5,277 nucleotides of DNA from an uncultured Acidobacteriota bacterium (GTDB lineage Bacteria; Acidobacteriota; Vicinamibacteria; Vicinamibacterales; SCN-69-37), in assembly GCA_937880585.1 (NCBI GenBank), contig CALFMR010000465.1, positions 1-5,277 on the forward strand, given 5' to 3'. The notes under the pieces are model-generated. The model searched no databases. It was not told where the DNA came from and saw nothing but the letters and a program-made list of their open reading frames with translations. A program made the translations under genes and the position numbers. Shown here piece after piece: positions 1 through 5,270 of this stretch; the first letter of the stretch is position 1, and each line of letters starts with the position of its first letter.

Positions 1-375
1 CGGCTCGACGCGATCGTCACCTTCGGCAATCTCACGCCGGCCGTCATGGAGACGATCGTCGAGAAGTTCATCCTGCAGCTCGAGGCGCAGCTCGCCGAGC
101 GGCACGTCGCGATCACGCTCACGCCCGAAGCGCGCGCCTGGCTCGCGGCCAAGGGGTACGATCCCATCTACGGCGCCCGCCCGCTCGCGCGCACCATCCA
201 GCGCGAAGTCCGCGACCCGCTGACCGACGAGATCCTCTTCGGCCAGCTCGAGCACGGGGGGACGGTGACGATCGGACTCGACACTGACGCGCTGACGTTC
301 AGGTACGCCGCGCGTGAAGCAGCGGACGCGGACGCCGATCACGCGTCCGTGTCAACTTCGAAGTTCGAACTTTGA
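1..375 (+). CDS. clpA: ATP-dependent Clp protease ATP-binding subunit ClpA, C-terminal part
   Basis: This is the last 124 residues of a ClpA-type AAA+ unfoldase, which recognises and unfolds substrates in the cytoplasm and threads them into the ClpP peptidase; the rest lies left of the window. The reading frame is open from base 1. The first visible residues (RLD) match the end of the family's F-x-N-R-[LIV]-D segment, whose Arg is the arginine finger of the second ATPase domain. Residues 16-95 are the small lid domain, with the sensor-2 motif GARPLAR at 58-64. The stretches KFILQL, EARAWLAAKGYD and the following PLTDEILFGQL..GG.V favour ClpA over ClpB or ClpC. The last 25 or so residues are an Ala/Asp-rich tail ending STSKFEL. 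Those final residues and the TGA stop are encoded by a heptamer repeat array, so the extreme C-terminus is probably not conserved. Identification is strong; ClpC is the main alternative. Confidence 0.9.
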   Translation, partial: RLDAIVTFGNLTPAVMETIVEKFILQLEAQLAERHVAITLTPEARAWLAAKGYDPIYGARPLARTIQREVRDPLTDEILFGQLEHGGTVTIGLDTDALTFRYAAREAADADADHASVSTSKFEL

Positions 376-388
376 ACTTCGAAATAGG
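354..388 (+). repeat. Heptanucleotide repeat array 1, across the clpA stop codon
   Basis: Four consecutive 7-base units are visible from 354: AACTTCG, AAGTTCG, AACTTTG, AACTTCG, followed by a decayed AAATAGG. The same block folds as a hairpin: TTCGAAGTTC (357-366) pairs perfectly with GAACTTCGAA (374-383). The clpA stop TGA (373-375) is in the middle. Related arrays lie at 499-526 (inverted) and 3776-3810. There is no T-run after the hairpin, so a role as a classical terminator is possible but not shown. Confidence 0.75.
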
Positions 389-431
389 TTTTCGGTTCGT
401 CGCGACGTCGAGCGCGGTGGGAATCCAGAAG

Positions 432-458
432 TTGACAGTCCGATAACGAACCTACGGA
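432..458 (+). promoter_or_regulatory. Possible grpE promoter (-35-like TTGACA only)
   Basis: A perfect TTGACA lies at 432-437, about 95 bases before the grpE start. At the expected distance the sequence is poor: TACGGA at 453-458, with a 15-base spacer, shares only the first two bases with the -10 consensus. No CIRCE element (the HrcA operator) or sigma-32-like pair was seen. In GC-rich DNA a lone -35 match is weak evidence, and grpE may instead be read from the clpA promoter. Confidence 0.25.
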
Positions 459-459
459 G

Positions 460-481
460 CCCTGGACCTTCAGGTCCAGGG
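460..481 (+). repeat. Perfect 9-bp stem-loop between clpA and grpE
   Basis: CCCTGGACC (460-468) and GGTCCAGGG (473-481) are exact inverted copies separated by the tetraloop TTCA. A 9-base direct repeat, GGAATCCAG, stands on each side at 420-428 and 488-496. No T-run follows, so it does not look like a standard intrinsic terminator. It could be part of a dispersed palindromic repeat, or an RNA processing or attenuation structure in a clpA-grpE transcript. Confidence 0.6.
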
Positions 482-498
482 GAACCCGGAATCCAGTC

Positions 499-526
499 CG
501 AAGTTCCTAGTTCGAAGTTTCTTTCA
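499..526 (-). repeat. Heptanucleotide repeat array 2, just before grpE
   Basis: Read on the - strand from 526 the units are TGAAAGA, AACTTCG, AACTAGG, AACTTCG. Two are identical to the unit of array 1 at 354-388 but on the other strand, so the two arrays form inverted ends of the clpA-grpE spacer. The array ends six bases before the grpE ATG and takes up the place where a ribosome binding site would be expected. Confidence 0.6.
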
Positions 527-532
527 ACGTCT

Positions 533-1105
533 ATGTCTGACTCCGATCTCAAAGTCACCGACCGCCGCTGGTGGGCGCGCGGCGAGAAGGCGGAAGGCTC
601 TTCTGCCGAGGCCGAGCCCAAGCTCAAGCCGACCTACATCGAGGAGCTCGAGGCGCGGCTCGCGGCGAAGGACGGCGAGCTGCAGCAGATCCTCGCGAAG
701 TACCGCGCGGCGTCCGACGAGTTCGACCAGGCGCGCGCGCGGCTGCGCAAGGAGATCAGCAAGGACGTCGAGCGCAGCCGGCGGTCGACGCTCGTGTCGT
801 TCCTCGAGGTGCTCGACAACCTCGACCGCGCCCTCGCCTCCGCGTGCGAGCGTGCGGACGATCCATTCGTGCAGGGCGTCTCGATGGTGCAGCAGCAGTT
901 CGTCGCGGTGCTCGACGGCCTGGGCGTCTCGCGCATCAATCCGCTCGGCCAGCCCTTCGATCCCACGCGCCACGAAGCCGTCGCGACGACACCCGGCAGC
1001 CCTGACATTCCCGAAGGCCAGATCGTCGGCGTCGTCCGCCCCGGTTATCTCATCGGCGATGAGGTGCTGCGGCCGGCGATGGTGGCGGTAGCGGGGCGCA
1101 GCTAG
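533..1105 (+). CDS. grpE: Nucleotide exchange factor GrpE
   Basis: GrpE is the cytoplasmic co-chaperone that releases ADP from DnaK, resetting the DnaK-DnaJ cycle. The protein has 190 residues, normal for the family. Residues 1-30 are a polar, probably disordered leader; 33-105 form the long helix region that makes the GrpE dimer stalk, rich in Glu, Lys, Arg and Ala with LEVLDNLDRAL at 91-101; 134-188 form the C-terminal beta domain with the signature FDPTRHEAV (142-150) and VVRPGYLIGDEVLRPAMVAV (167-186), which contacts the DnaK ATPase domain. The frame is open upstream to 314 and beyond, but that stretch overlaps clpA and reads through repeats, so the ATG at 533 giving MSDSDLK is preferred. 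No good Shine-Dalgarno precedes it. No dnaK or dnaJ is in the window. clpA lies upstream on the same strand. Confidence 0.95.
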   Translation: MSDSDLKVTDRRWWARGEKAEGSSAEAEPKLKPTYIEELEARLAAKDGELQQILAKYRAASDEFDQARARLRKEISKDVERSRRSTLVSFLEVLDNLDRALASACERADDPFVQGVSMVQQQFVAVLDGLGVSRINPLGQPFDPTRHEAVATTPGSPDIPEGQIVGVVRPGYLIGDEVLRPAMVAVAGRS

Positions 1106-1106
1106 C

Positions 1107-1173
1107 GCCGAAACCGAACAGGCCGGCCGCGTCTCGCTCTATTCCGCGCACGGGACGCGGACGAGATTTCGGC
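1107..1173. terminator. Nested stem-loop in the grpE/GNAT convergent gap, candidate bidirectional terminator
   Basis: The 74-base gap between two converging genes contains an outer inverted repeat, GCCGAAA (1107-1113) with TTTCGGC (1167-1173), and an inner one, CCGCGTCTCG (1127-1136) with CGGGACGCGG (1151-1160), which is 10 pairs with one T-G wobble and a 14-base loop. The outer pair carries A/T-rich ends facing outward in both directions, but there is no long T-run. Position and symmetry support a shared terminator. Confidence 0.45.
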
Positions 1174-1179
1174 CCGCGT

Positions 1180-1686
1180 TCACAGCTGCTTGTAGAAGTA
1201 AGTCGTGCCGTCGAGCGTGCCCGCCGCGCTCGACGCGTACGCCGGAATCCGTCCAGCTTCTATATAAGCGCACTTGTTGTACAGGATCGATGCAGTATCG
1301 TCGCTCCTGGTATCGAGGACCAACAGCGTCCGACGCTGCTCTTTGGCCACTTGCTCGATGCGCTCGAGCAGGGCCCGGCCAATGCCGGCCCGCCGCTGTT
1401 GGGTATGAACCATCAGCTTCTCGACCTCCGCGCGGTGCACGCCGTTCTTCTTGGTGCATAGCGCGAGCTGGACTGCTCCGACGATGACGCGGTCTCCGAG
1501 CGCTACGAGCAGTAGCCGCGAGCCCGATCGCAGCTCCGGGGCGAGGCCCTCCCAGTACGCATGGGCGTCACTGATCGGCAGCGGCGGGAGGAAGCCGATC
1601 GACGCTCCGCTTTCGACGCAATCCACGAGCAGTGCGGCCAATTCGTCGCGCTTTTCGTCCACCGATTTCAACAACTGCAGGGTCAT
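1180..1686 (-). CDS. GNAT family N-acetyltransferase
   Basis: A GCN5-related acetyltransferase of 168 residues, transferring an acetyl group from acetyl-CoA to an amine; the substrate cannot be told from sequence. Counting from the ATG at 1686, the core strand VEKLMV (87-93 region) leads into motif A, QRRAGIGRALL at about 97-107, whose R-x-x-G-x-G loop binds the CoA pyrophosphate. Then come LLVLDTRSDDTA (121-132) and LYNKCAYIEAGRIPAYA (135-151), the motif B region, with Cys where many relatives have Gly. The end TTYFYKQL closes the fold. No signal peptide or membrane segment is seen, so it is cytoplasmic. Two ATGs are adjacent (1689 and 1686); GGAG at 1692-1695 is only 2 bases from the first but 5 from the second, so 1686 is chosen. 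It converges with grpE and diverges from the TPR lipoprotein gene, so it is probably transcribed alone. Family sure, role unknown. Confidence 0.88.
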   Translation of the reverse strand: MTLQLLKSVDEKRDELAALLVDCVESGASIGFLPPLPISDAHAYWEGLAPELRSGSRLLLVALGDRVIVGAVQLALCTKKNGVHRAEVEKLMVHTQQRRAGIGRALLERIEQVAKEQRRTLLVLDTRSDDTASILYNKCAYIEAGRIPAYASSAAGTLDGTTYFYKQL

Positions 1687-1780
1687 CATGTCTCCATGTC
1701 GCCATCTGCACCGGTTGTCCGGGAGTCGGCCGGCGTCGACCTATTCGCGTCGGGCACCCGTGGCAACTTCCGGTCGCCGG

Positions 1781-1807
1781 ATTCTAGCGCCAGACTCCGC
1801 ATCACAA
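1781..1807 (-). promoter_or_regulatory. Candidate promoter for the GNAT gene
   Basis: On the - strand TAGAAT (1786-1781) matches five of six bases of the -10 consensus and TTGTGA (1807-1802) matches four of six of the -35. The spacer is 15 bases, shorter than the ideal 17. Transcription would start near 1774, leaving a leader of about 85 bases before the ATG. It is the most AT-rich spot in this spacer, which is some support. Confidence 0.4.
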
Positions 1808-1946
1808 CACGGTTGATTTGGTTCCCGACTCGTACGCTGTCGCACGTCGTGAGGAGTCGTCGCGGTCTTGACCGTCGCAGACAGGCACCGGGCGAGCTCG
1901 TCCGGCGCCCGTCAAGCGTCACCGGCACCGTGACCGTCCGCCGTGC

Positions 1947-1993
1947 TGGACGTCCGTATCGACGGCGCGTGTGCTAACCTCCCGCGACGTCCA
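1947..1993 (+). promoter_or_regulatory. Candidate extended -10 flanked by inverted GACGTC boxes, upstream of the TPR lipoprotein gene
   Basis: TGCTAACCT at 1972-1980 has the TGn extension followed by TAACCT, matching T1, A2 and T6 of the -10 consensus. Transcription would begin near 1987, about 28 bases before the ATG at 2015. No clear -35 is seen. TGGACGTC (1947-1954) and its reverse complement GACGTCCA (1986-1993) flank the element and could be a regulator's half-sites, but GACGTC is a short palindrome that arises easily in this composition. Confidence 0.3.
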
Positions 1994-1998
1994 GCGAC

Positions 1999-2004
1999 AG
2001 AGGA
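1999..2004 (+). promoter_or_regulatory. Shine-Dalgarno-like AGAGGA for the TPR lipoprotein
   Basis: AGAGGA ends 10 bases before the ATG at 2015, slightly long but usable spacing. It supports that ATG over the GTG at 1943, which would place 24 extra residues in front of the signal peptide. An ATG at 2007 lies only 2 bases from it and opens a frame of three codons. Confidence 0.45.
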
Positions 2005-2014
2005 TCATGAGCCA

Positions 2015-2875
2015 ATGACCCGATGCGTCCGAACTTGTGCGGCCGCCCTCGCGACGAGCCTCGTGCTGTCCGCCTGCGTCCGCGCGAACAGTCAGGGCGC
2101 GTACACGATCCAGGCCGCGAACGTGCTGGTGCGCGCTCGAGACTGGAACGGGTTGCTGCGCTATGCGACCGCATGGACCAAGGCGGCGCCGAACGACCCG
2201 ATGGGATGGTTCTATCTCGGCAACACGTACGGCATCGGTCTGAAGCGTCCCGAGCAGGCGGAGCCCGCGTTCCAGCGCGCCGTCGCCCTCCGCGCGAATT
2301 GGCCCGAGGCGTGGAATGCCCTGGGCATGGTCAGCGTCGAACTGAAGCACTACGACAATGCGGTAAAGGCGTTCACGCGCGCCACCGAGCAGGCGCCCGC
2401 GCGATCGAATTACTGGAACAGTCTCGCCGCCGCATACTCGTACCAGAATCGCCTGTCCATGGCGGTTCAGGCGCTCGAGGGCGAAGAGCGGGCGCTCACC
2501 GCCAACTCGACTGCGGCGGAATGGTTCAACCTCGGCAATGGATTCCTGACGATGCAGGAGTTTCAGCGAGCGGCCGGCGCGTATCGGCGCGCGCTGGCGC
2601 TCAACCCGGCCGACGGCGACACCTGGAACAATCTCGGCGCGCTGGAAGGTGCGCTCGGCGATACGAACGCCGCGCTGGCTGACTATCAGCGCGCGGCACG
2701 CCTCGGCAATCAAGCCGGCGCGAACAACTACGCGCGGGTGCAACAGGCCGTCTCGGCCGCGCAGCGGACGCAGAGTAACGATCCGCTGCAGGCACTTTGG
2801 CGAAGCCAGGCGGCCGATGCGCAGTATCGGGCGCGGCAAGCGTGGCAGGAACGGCTCGCCGCCGCGCAGAATTGA
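2015..2875 (+). CDS. TPR-repeat lipoprotein
   Basis: A predicted lipid-anchored protein of 286 residues made almost wholly of tetratricopeptide repeats, which serve as protein-binding scaffolds; the partner is unknown. Residues 1-20 are a lipoprotein signal peptide: Arg-containing start, hydrophobic AAALATSLVL, then the lipobox LSA-C with Cys21 as the lipidated residue. The +2 residue is Val, not Asp, consistent by the usual rule with outer-membrane sorting. From about residue 30 the chain folds as helical pairs of roughly 34 residues: about 30-63, 64-97 (WFYLGNTYG), 98-131 (AWNALGMVSV), 132-167 (YWNSLAAAYS), 168-201 (EWFNLGNGFL) and 202-235 (TWNNLGALEG), with the W-x-x-L-G pattern recurring. 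Residues 247-286 are a Gln/Ala/Arg-rich tail, probably one long helix. The GTG at 1943 in the same frame would bury the signal peptide. No enzyme motif is present, so function is unassigned. It converges with the methyltransferase at 2966. Confidence 0.85.
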   Translation: MTRCVRTCAAALATSLVLSACVRANSQGAYTIQAANVLVRARDWNGLLRYATAWTKAAPNDPMGWFYLGNTYGIGLKRPEQAEPAFQRAVALRANWPEAWNALGMVSVELKHYDNAVKAFTRATEQAPARSNYWNSLAAAYSYQNRLSMAVQALEGEERALTANSTAAEWFNLGNGFLTMQEFQRAAGAYRRALALNPADGDTWNNLGALEGALGDTNAALADYQRAARLGNQAGANNYARVQQAVSAAQRTQSNDPLQALWRSQAADAQYRARQAWQERLAAAQN

Positions 2876-2965
2876 TTCAAGGGCCTGACGCCGGCCCCGA
2901 CAGGTTCGCGACCGACCGGCCCCGCCGTCCGCCCGTAGCGGCGCCTCCCGTGGCCGTCGACTGGA
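2876..2965. other. Convergent gap between TPR lipoprotein and CmoB-like methyltransferase
   Basis: Ninety very GC-rich bases. A short stem GGGCC (2881-2885)/GGCCC (2893-2897) and a 9-base direct repeat CCGGCCCCG at 2891-2899 and 2916-2924 are visible. Neither is followed by a T-run, and I see no convincing terminator although transcription from both sides should end here. Confidence 0.4.
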
Positions 2966-3730
2966 CTACGCTCTCCCCTTCCTCGCGTGAAACACCGCCC
3001 GATCCTGCCGGAACGCGGGACCGAGGCGATTCTTCCCGCGCAGCGCGTACGACACGGCGCGGGCTGCGCGGTGGGGCCAGGACGGCAGCGGCGTGACCGC
3101 GCGCACGTCGGCGAAGCCAACAGCCTTCAGCATCCCTTCGACAGCAGGAACGTTCGGCCCCCACCAGTTGGTCGGATCGCCGTTCAGCTCGCGCTCCGGA
3201 TAGAACGCCGCCGCTGGCCGGCGGATGCCGACCATGTCGACGACGGTCTCGAGGATGAGCGTGCCGCGCGTCACCGACGCGACGCGCTCGAGCGCGAGGA
3301 GCGGATGCCGCAGGTGGTAGAGCACGCCGAGGAAGAAGACGACGTCGAACGTGCCGAGACGCTCGGGCGAGAGGTCCATGACGTCGACGTCGACGTCCTC
3401 GACGTGAGATCCGAGCGTACGCCGCGCCAGTTCGAAGCCGGCCTTTCGGCCCCAGCCGTCGCCGTGCCACGAGAAATAATCCGCGGCGACGACGCGCGTG
3501 GCGCCGCGACGCTCGGCTTCGAACGAAAAGAACCCGTCCCACGCGCCGATGTCGAGCACGCTCTGCCCGGCGAACGACGCGGGCAGATCCAATCGCGCGA
3601 GCCGGTACGGCGTCTCGTCGACGCCCGGCGTCACGAGGCCGCCGCCGAGATCGATCGAGTGATACCAGCGGATCGCGGCGACCTGGGCGGCCAGATCCGA
3701 CGTCGACGAGGACGAAGCTGATTCGGTCAT
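2966..3730 (-). CDS. Class I SAM-dependent methyltransferase, CmoB/DUF1698-like
   Basis: A 254-residue Rossmann-fold methyltransferase, cytoplasmic by lack of a signal or membrane segment. SAM-binding motif I is VLDIGAWDGFFSFEAERRGA at 58-77, followed by the acidic strand end VVAADYF (80-86). FDVVFFLGVLYHLRHPLLAL (128-147) is the hallmark of the CmoB/DUF1698 group, and DPTNWWGPN (185-193) with VEGMLKAVGF (197-206) resembles that group's later segment. E. coli CmoB turns 5-hydroxyuridine at tRNA position 34 into its carboxymethoxy form using carboxy-SAM, and is about 320 residues long. This protein lacks the N-terminal extension and I see no counterpart of the PWRKGPF segment that carries a carboxy-SAM-binding Lys, so I do not assign the tRNA role. 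Next to a glycosyltransferase and another methyltransferase, a glycan or lipid-carrier substrate is more likely. No clear ribosome binding site precedes the ATG at 3730. Confidence 0.85.
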   Translation of the reverse strand: MTESASSSSTSDLAAQVAAIRWYHSIDLGGGLVTPGVDETPYRLARLDLPASFAGQSVLDIGAWDGFFSFEAERRGATRVVAADYFSWHGDGWGRKAGFELARRTLGSHVEDVDVDVMDLSPERLGTFDVVFFLGVLYHLRHPLLALERVASVTRGTLILETVVDMVGIRRPAAAFYPERELNGDPTNWWGPNVPAVEGMLKAVGFADVRAVTPLPSWPHRAARAVSYALRGKNRLGPAFRQDRAVFHARKGRA

Positions 3731-3752
3731 GTATCGAGGTCGTTACGTTGGC

Positions 3753-3771
3753 CGGCGCGCCGCAGGCGCCG
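3753..3771. repeat. Small GC-rich hairpin between the two methyltransferase genes
   Basis: CGGCGC (3753-3758) and GCGCCG (3766-3771) are exact inverted copies around a 7-base loop, directly next to the heptamer array. On the - strand transcript it lies between array and start codon of the CmoB-like gene, where it could slow or partly stop transcription or set mRNA ends. No T-run follows. Chance is possible in such GC-rich DNA. Confidence 0.3.
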
Positions 3772-3775
3772 TCGA

Positions 3776-3810
3776 AACTTCTGGCTTCTGGCTTCAAACT
3801 TCTGACTTGA
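3776..3810 (+). repeat. Heptanucleotide repeat array 3, between the two methyltransferase genes
   Basis: Five 7-base units in register: AACTTCT, GGCTTCT, GGCTTCA, AACTTCT, GACTTGA. The core CTTC sits at the same position in four of them, and the register matches array 1, whose units are AACTTCG. As part of the pattern AAACTTCTG occurs exactly at 3775-3783 and 3796-3804. The array lies in the 89-base gap, ten bases beyond the end of the upstream methyltransferase gene. Confidence 0.7.
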
Positions 3811-3819
3811 TCCGCGCGC

Positions 3820-4563
3820 TCATCTCCGCCTCGCCAGCGCCAGGAGCGAGAGCCCGAACGACGGCGGGTGCTTCTCCTCGAAACGCAGGAGCGGCATGAT
3901 GAGCTTGAACACCGACAACTGCTCGCGCGGCAGGACGCGCCGCTTCAGCACGCGCGAGCTGAGCCACCACCCGAATACCGCCAGCCGGTTCATGTAGCGC
4001 AGCGTCTCGACTTCGAAGCCGCACGCGTCGAGCAGTGCGGCCAGCGGCGCGCGATCGTAACGGCGGAAGTGGTGCAGGTTGACGTCCAACGTGCCGTAGA
4101 GCGAGGGCATCGAGGGCACGAGCAGCGCGAGGTGCCCGCCGGGCGGCAGCACGGCCGCGAAGTCCTGAAGCGTCGACCGGTCGTCCTCGATGTGCTCGAG
4201 TACGTTCAAACACACGATCGTGTCGATCCGTTCAGCCGCCAAATCAGCGCGCTCGCCCTCGTCCAGCGGAAAGCGAAACGAGGCGACTCGCACACTCGGC
4301 TTGTCGCGAAACCGCTCGGTCAGCGTCCTGACGTAGTAAGGATCGATATCGGATGCGATGACGCGTTCTCGGTCCGCGAAGTAGCGCGTCTGGTTGCCGA
4401 TGCCAGACCCGACCTCGAGAATGCGCCGGCCGAGATACGCGTCGAAGCGATCGTGCAGCCAGCGGTTGTAGGCCTCGAGCCCGGCCATCCGCTCGAGCGT
4501 CAGCGCGCCGACTTCATCCTCGGGCGCGAGCGGCTCGACCGCGGTCTCGCCGGTACGCGTCAT
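3820..4563 (-). CDS. Class I SAM-dependent methyltransferase (type 11/12)
   Basis: A 247-residue methyltransferase. SAM motif I is ILEVGSGIGNQTRYF (48-62); the acidic residue binding the ribose follows in VIASDIDPYYV (68-78); IDTIVCLNVLEHIEDD (113-128) is motif IV; LPPGGHLALLVPSMPSLYGTLD (139-160) and the NLHHFRRYDRAPLAALLDACGF stretch (162-183) are typical of methyltransferases found beside glycosyltransferases in polysaccharide and lipid-glycan clusters. Residues 190-235 are hydrophobic and basic (FGWWLSSRVLKRRVL, FKLIMPLLRFEE) and may rest on the membrane. The frame is open upstream to 4797, but the ATG at 4563 is chosen because it overlaps the stop of the preceding glycosyltransferase as ATGA and places motif I at the usual distance from the N-terminus. 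No Shine-Dalgarno is seen, so translation is probably coupled to the upstream gene. The exact acceptor is unknown. Confidence 0.88.
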   Translation of the reverse strand: MTRTGETAVEPLAPEDEVGALTLERMAGLEAYNRWLHDRFDAYLGRRILEVGSGIGNQTRYFADRERVIASDIDPYYVRTLTERFRDKPSVRVASFRFPLDEGERADLAAERIDTIVCLNVLEHIEDDRSTLQDFAAVLPPGGHLALLVPSMPSLYGTLDVNLHHFRRYDRAPLAALLDACGFEVETLRYMNRLAVFGWWLSSRVLKRRVLPREQLSVFKLIMPLLRFEEKHPPSFGLSLLALARRR

Positions 4564-5270
4564 CGGTCGGCCGGCGTCCAGCCGGCGTAGCGGAGAATCG
4601 TCCAGACGGCCTGGAACGCGTCTTTCATGCCGATCTTCTTTCCTTCCGTGTACGTCCGGCCGTTGTACGAGATGGGCACCTCGTAGATACGCACGCCAAG
4701 CCGGCTCACCTTGCAGGTGATCTCCGGCTCGATGCCGAATCGCTTGGATTGCAGATCGAGCCGCCGCGCCACGTCGCGCGTCATTGCCTTGTAGCACGTT
4801 TCCATGTCGGTGAGGTTCAGGTCCGTGAACGCGTTCGACAGGAGCGTCAGCAATCGGTTGCCGATCGAGTGCCAGAAGTACAGCACGCGATGGCCGCTCG
4901 GGCTGCCGAGAAACCGCGACCCGTACACGACGTCCGCGCGCCCTTCGAGAATCGGCCGCAGCAGCACGGGATACTCGTTCGGGTCGTACTCGAGGTCCGC
5001 GTCCTGAATCAGCAGGATGTCGCCCGTCGCCTCGCGGAACCCACGCGCGACCGCCGCACCCTTGCCGGTGTTCGTCGGCTGCAGACAGACACGCACGCCG
5101 TCGCGGCCATCGATCTCCGCCAGGATCTCCCGCGTCCCATCGGTCGATCCGTCGTCGACGATGATGAGCTCCTTGTCGAGGCCGGACAGCGATACGGCCG
5201 TCACCGCGGAGACGATCTGACGGATCGTGGCCTTCTCGTTGAACGCGGGCATGACGATCGACAGCTTCAT
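4560..5270 (-). CDS. Family 2 glycosyltransferase, dolichyl/polyprenyl-phosphate mannose synthase type
   Basis: A 236-residue GT-A fold glycosyltransferase, likely moving a hexose from a nucleotide sugar to a polyprenyl phosphate on the inner face of the membrane. The start MKLSIVMPAFNEKATI is typical; LIIVDDGSTDGT (35-46) binds the nucleotide; NTGKGAAVARGF (67-78) follows; the metal-binding DxD is DAD at 90-92 within QDADLEYDP; VVYGSRF (114-120) and the segment NLTDMETCYKAMTRDV (152-167) with KRFGIEPEIT (176-185) are conserved in DPM1-like enzymes. It has no C-terminal membrane helices, unlike GtrB-type relatives, so it is the short catalytic form. The ATG at 5270 is seven bases from the window edge, so its promoter is not visible. 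Its TGA overlaps the next ATG (4560-4563). Sugar and acceptor cannot be named from sequence; confidence in the family is high. Confidence 0.92.
   Translation of the reverse strand: MKLSIVMPAFNEKATIRQIVSAVTAVSLSGLDKELIIVDDGSTDGTREILAEIDGRDGVRVCLQPTNTGKGAAVARGFREATGDILLIQDADLEYDPNEYPVLLRPILEGRADVVYGSRFLGSPSGHRVLYFWHSIGNRLLTLLSNAFTDLNLTDMETCYKAMTRDVARRLDLQSKRFGIEPEITCKVSRLGVRIYEVPISYNGRTYTEGKKIGMKDAFQAVWTILRYAGWTPADR

Larger units (their letters stand above)
1690..2014. other. Divergent intergenic region between GNAT and TPR lipoprotein genes
   Basis: About 325 bases without a convincing gene. Open frames crossing it on both strands resemble no protein I know and overlap real genes. It holds a candidate - strand promoter near 1781-1807, a candidate extended -10 on the + strand at 1972-1980, a weak hairpin CGGGCG (1889-1894)/CGCCCG (1906-1911), and an inverted pair TGGACGTC (1947-1954)/GACGTCCA (1986-1993). 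No heptamer array occurs here. Confidence 0.6.

Noticed and set aside
367..396. GAACTT units read as -35 elements of an extracytoplasmic-function sigma promoter
   Set aside because: No matching -10 element lies 15-17 bases downstream, and the motif is explained by the heptamer repeat.
354..526. CRISPR-like array
   Set aside because: Units are 7 bases and contiguous with no unique spacers between them, and no cas gene is present.
314..532. In-frame upstream extension of grpE giving a 263-residue protein
   Set aside because: It overlaps clpA coding sequence, reads through heptamer repeats and a hairpin, and adds 73 residues with no GrpE similarity. ATG 533 gives the normal family length.
1943..2014. 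GTG start adding 24 residues to the TPR lipoprotein
   Set aside because: It would bury the signal peptide and lipobox inside the protein; the ATG at 2015 places the Cys at residue 21 and has an upstream AGAGGA.
2007..2018. Three-codon leader frame overlapping the lipoprotein start as ATGA
   Set aside because: Too short to support as a leader peptide, its AGAGGA spacing is only 2 bases, and such overlaps occur by chance.
1919..2839. Long open frame of 306 residues on the - strand opposite the TPR gene
   Set aside because: Arg-rich composition typical of antisense frames in GC-rich DNA, no recognisable motif, and the + strand frame is clearly a TPR protein.
2987..3721. Open frame of 244 residues on the + strand opposite the CmoB-like gene
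   Set aside because: Charged, low-complexity sequence with no motif; a shadow of the methyltransferase gene.
4564..4797. N-terminal extension of the methyltransferase to 325 residues
   Set aside because: The extra 78 residues are the antisense-frame shadow of the glycosyltransferase gene on the same strand, rich in Arg and His with no family similarity; ATG 4563 in the ATGA overlap is the better start.
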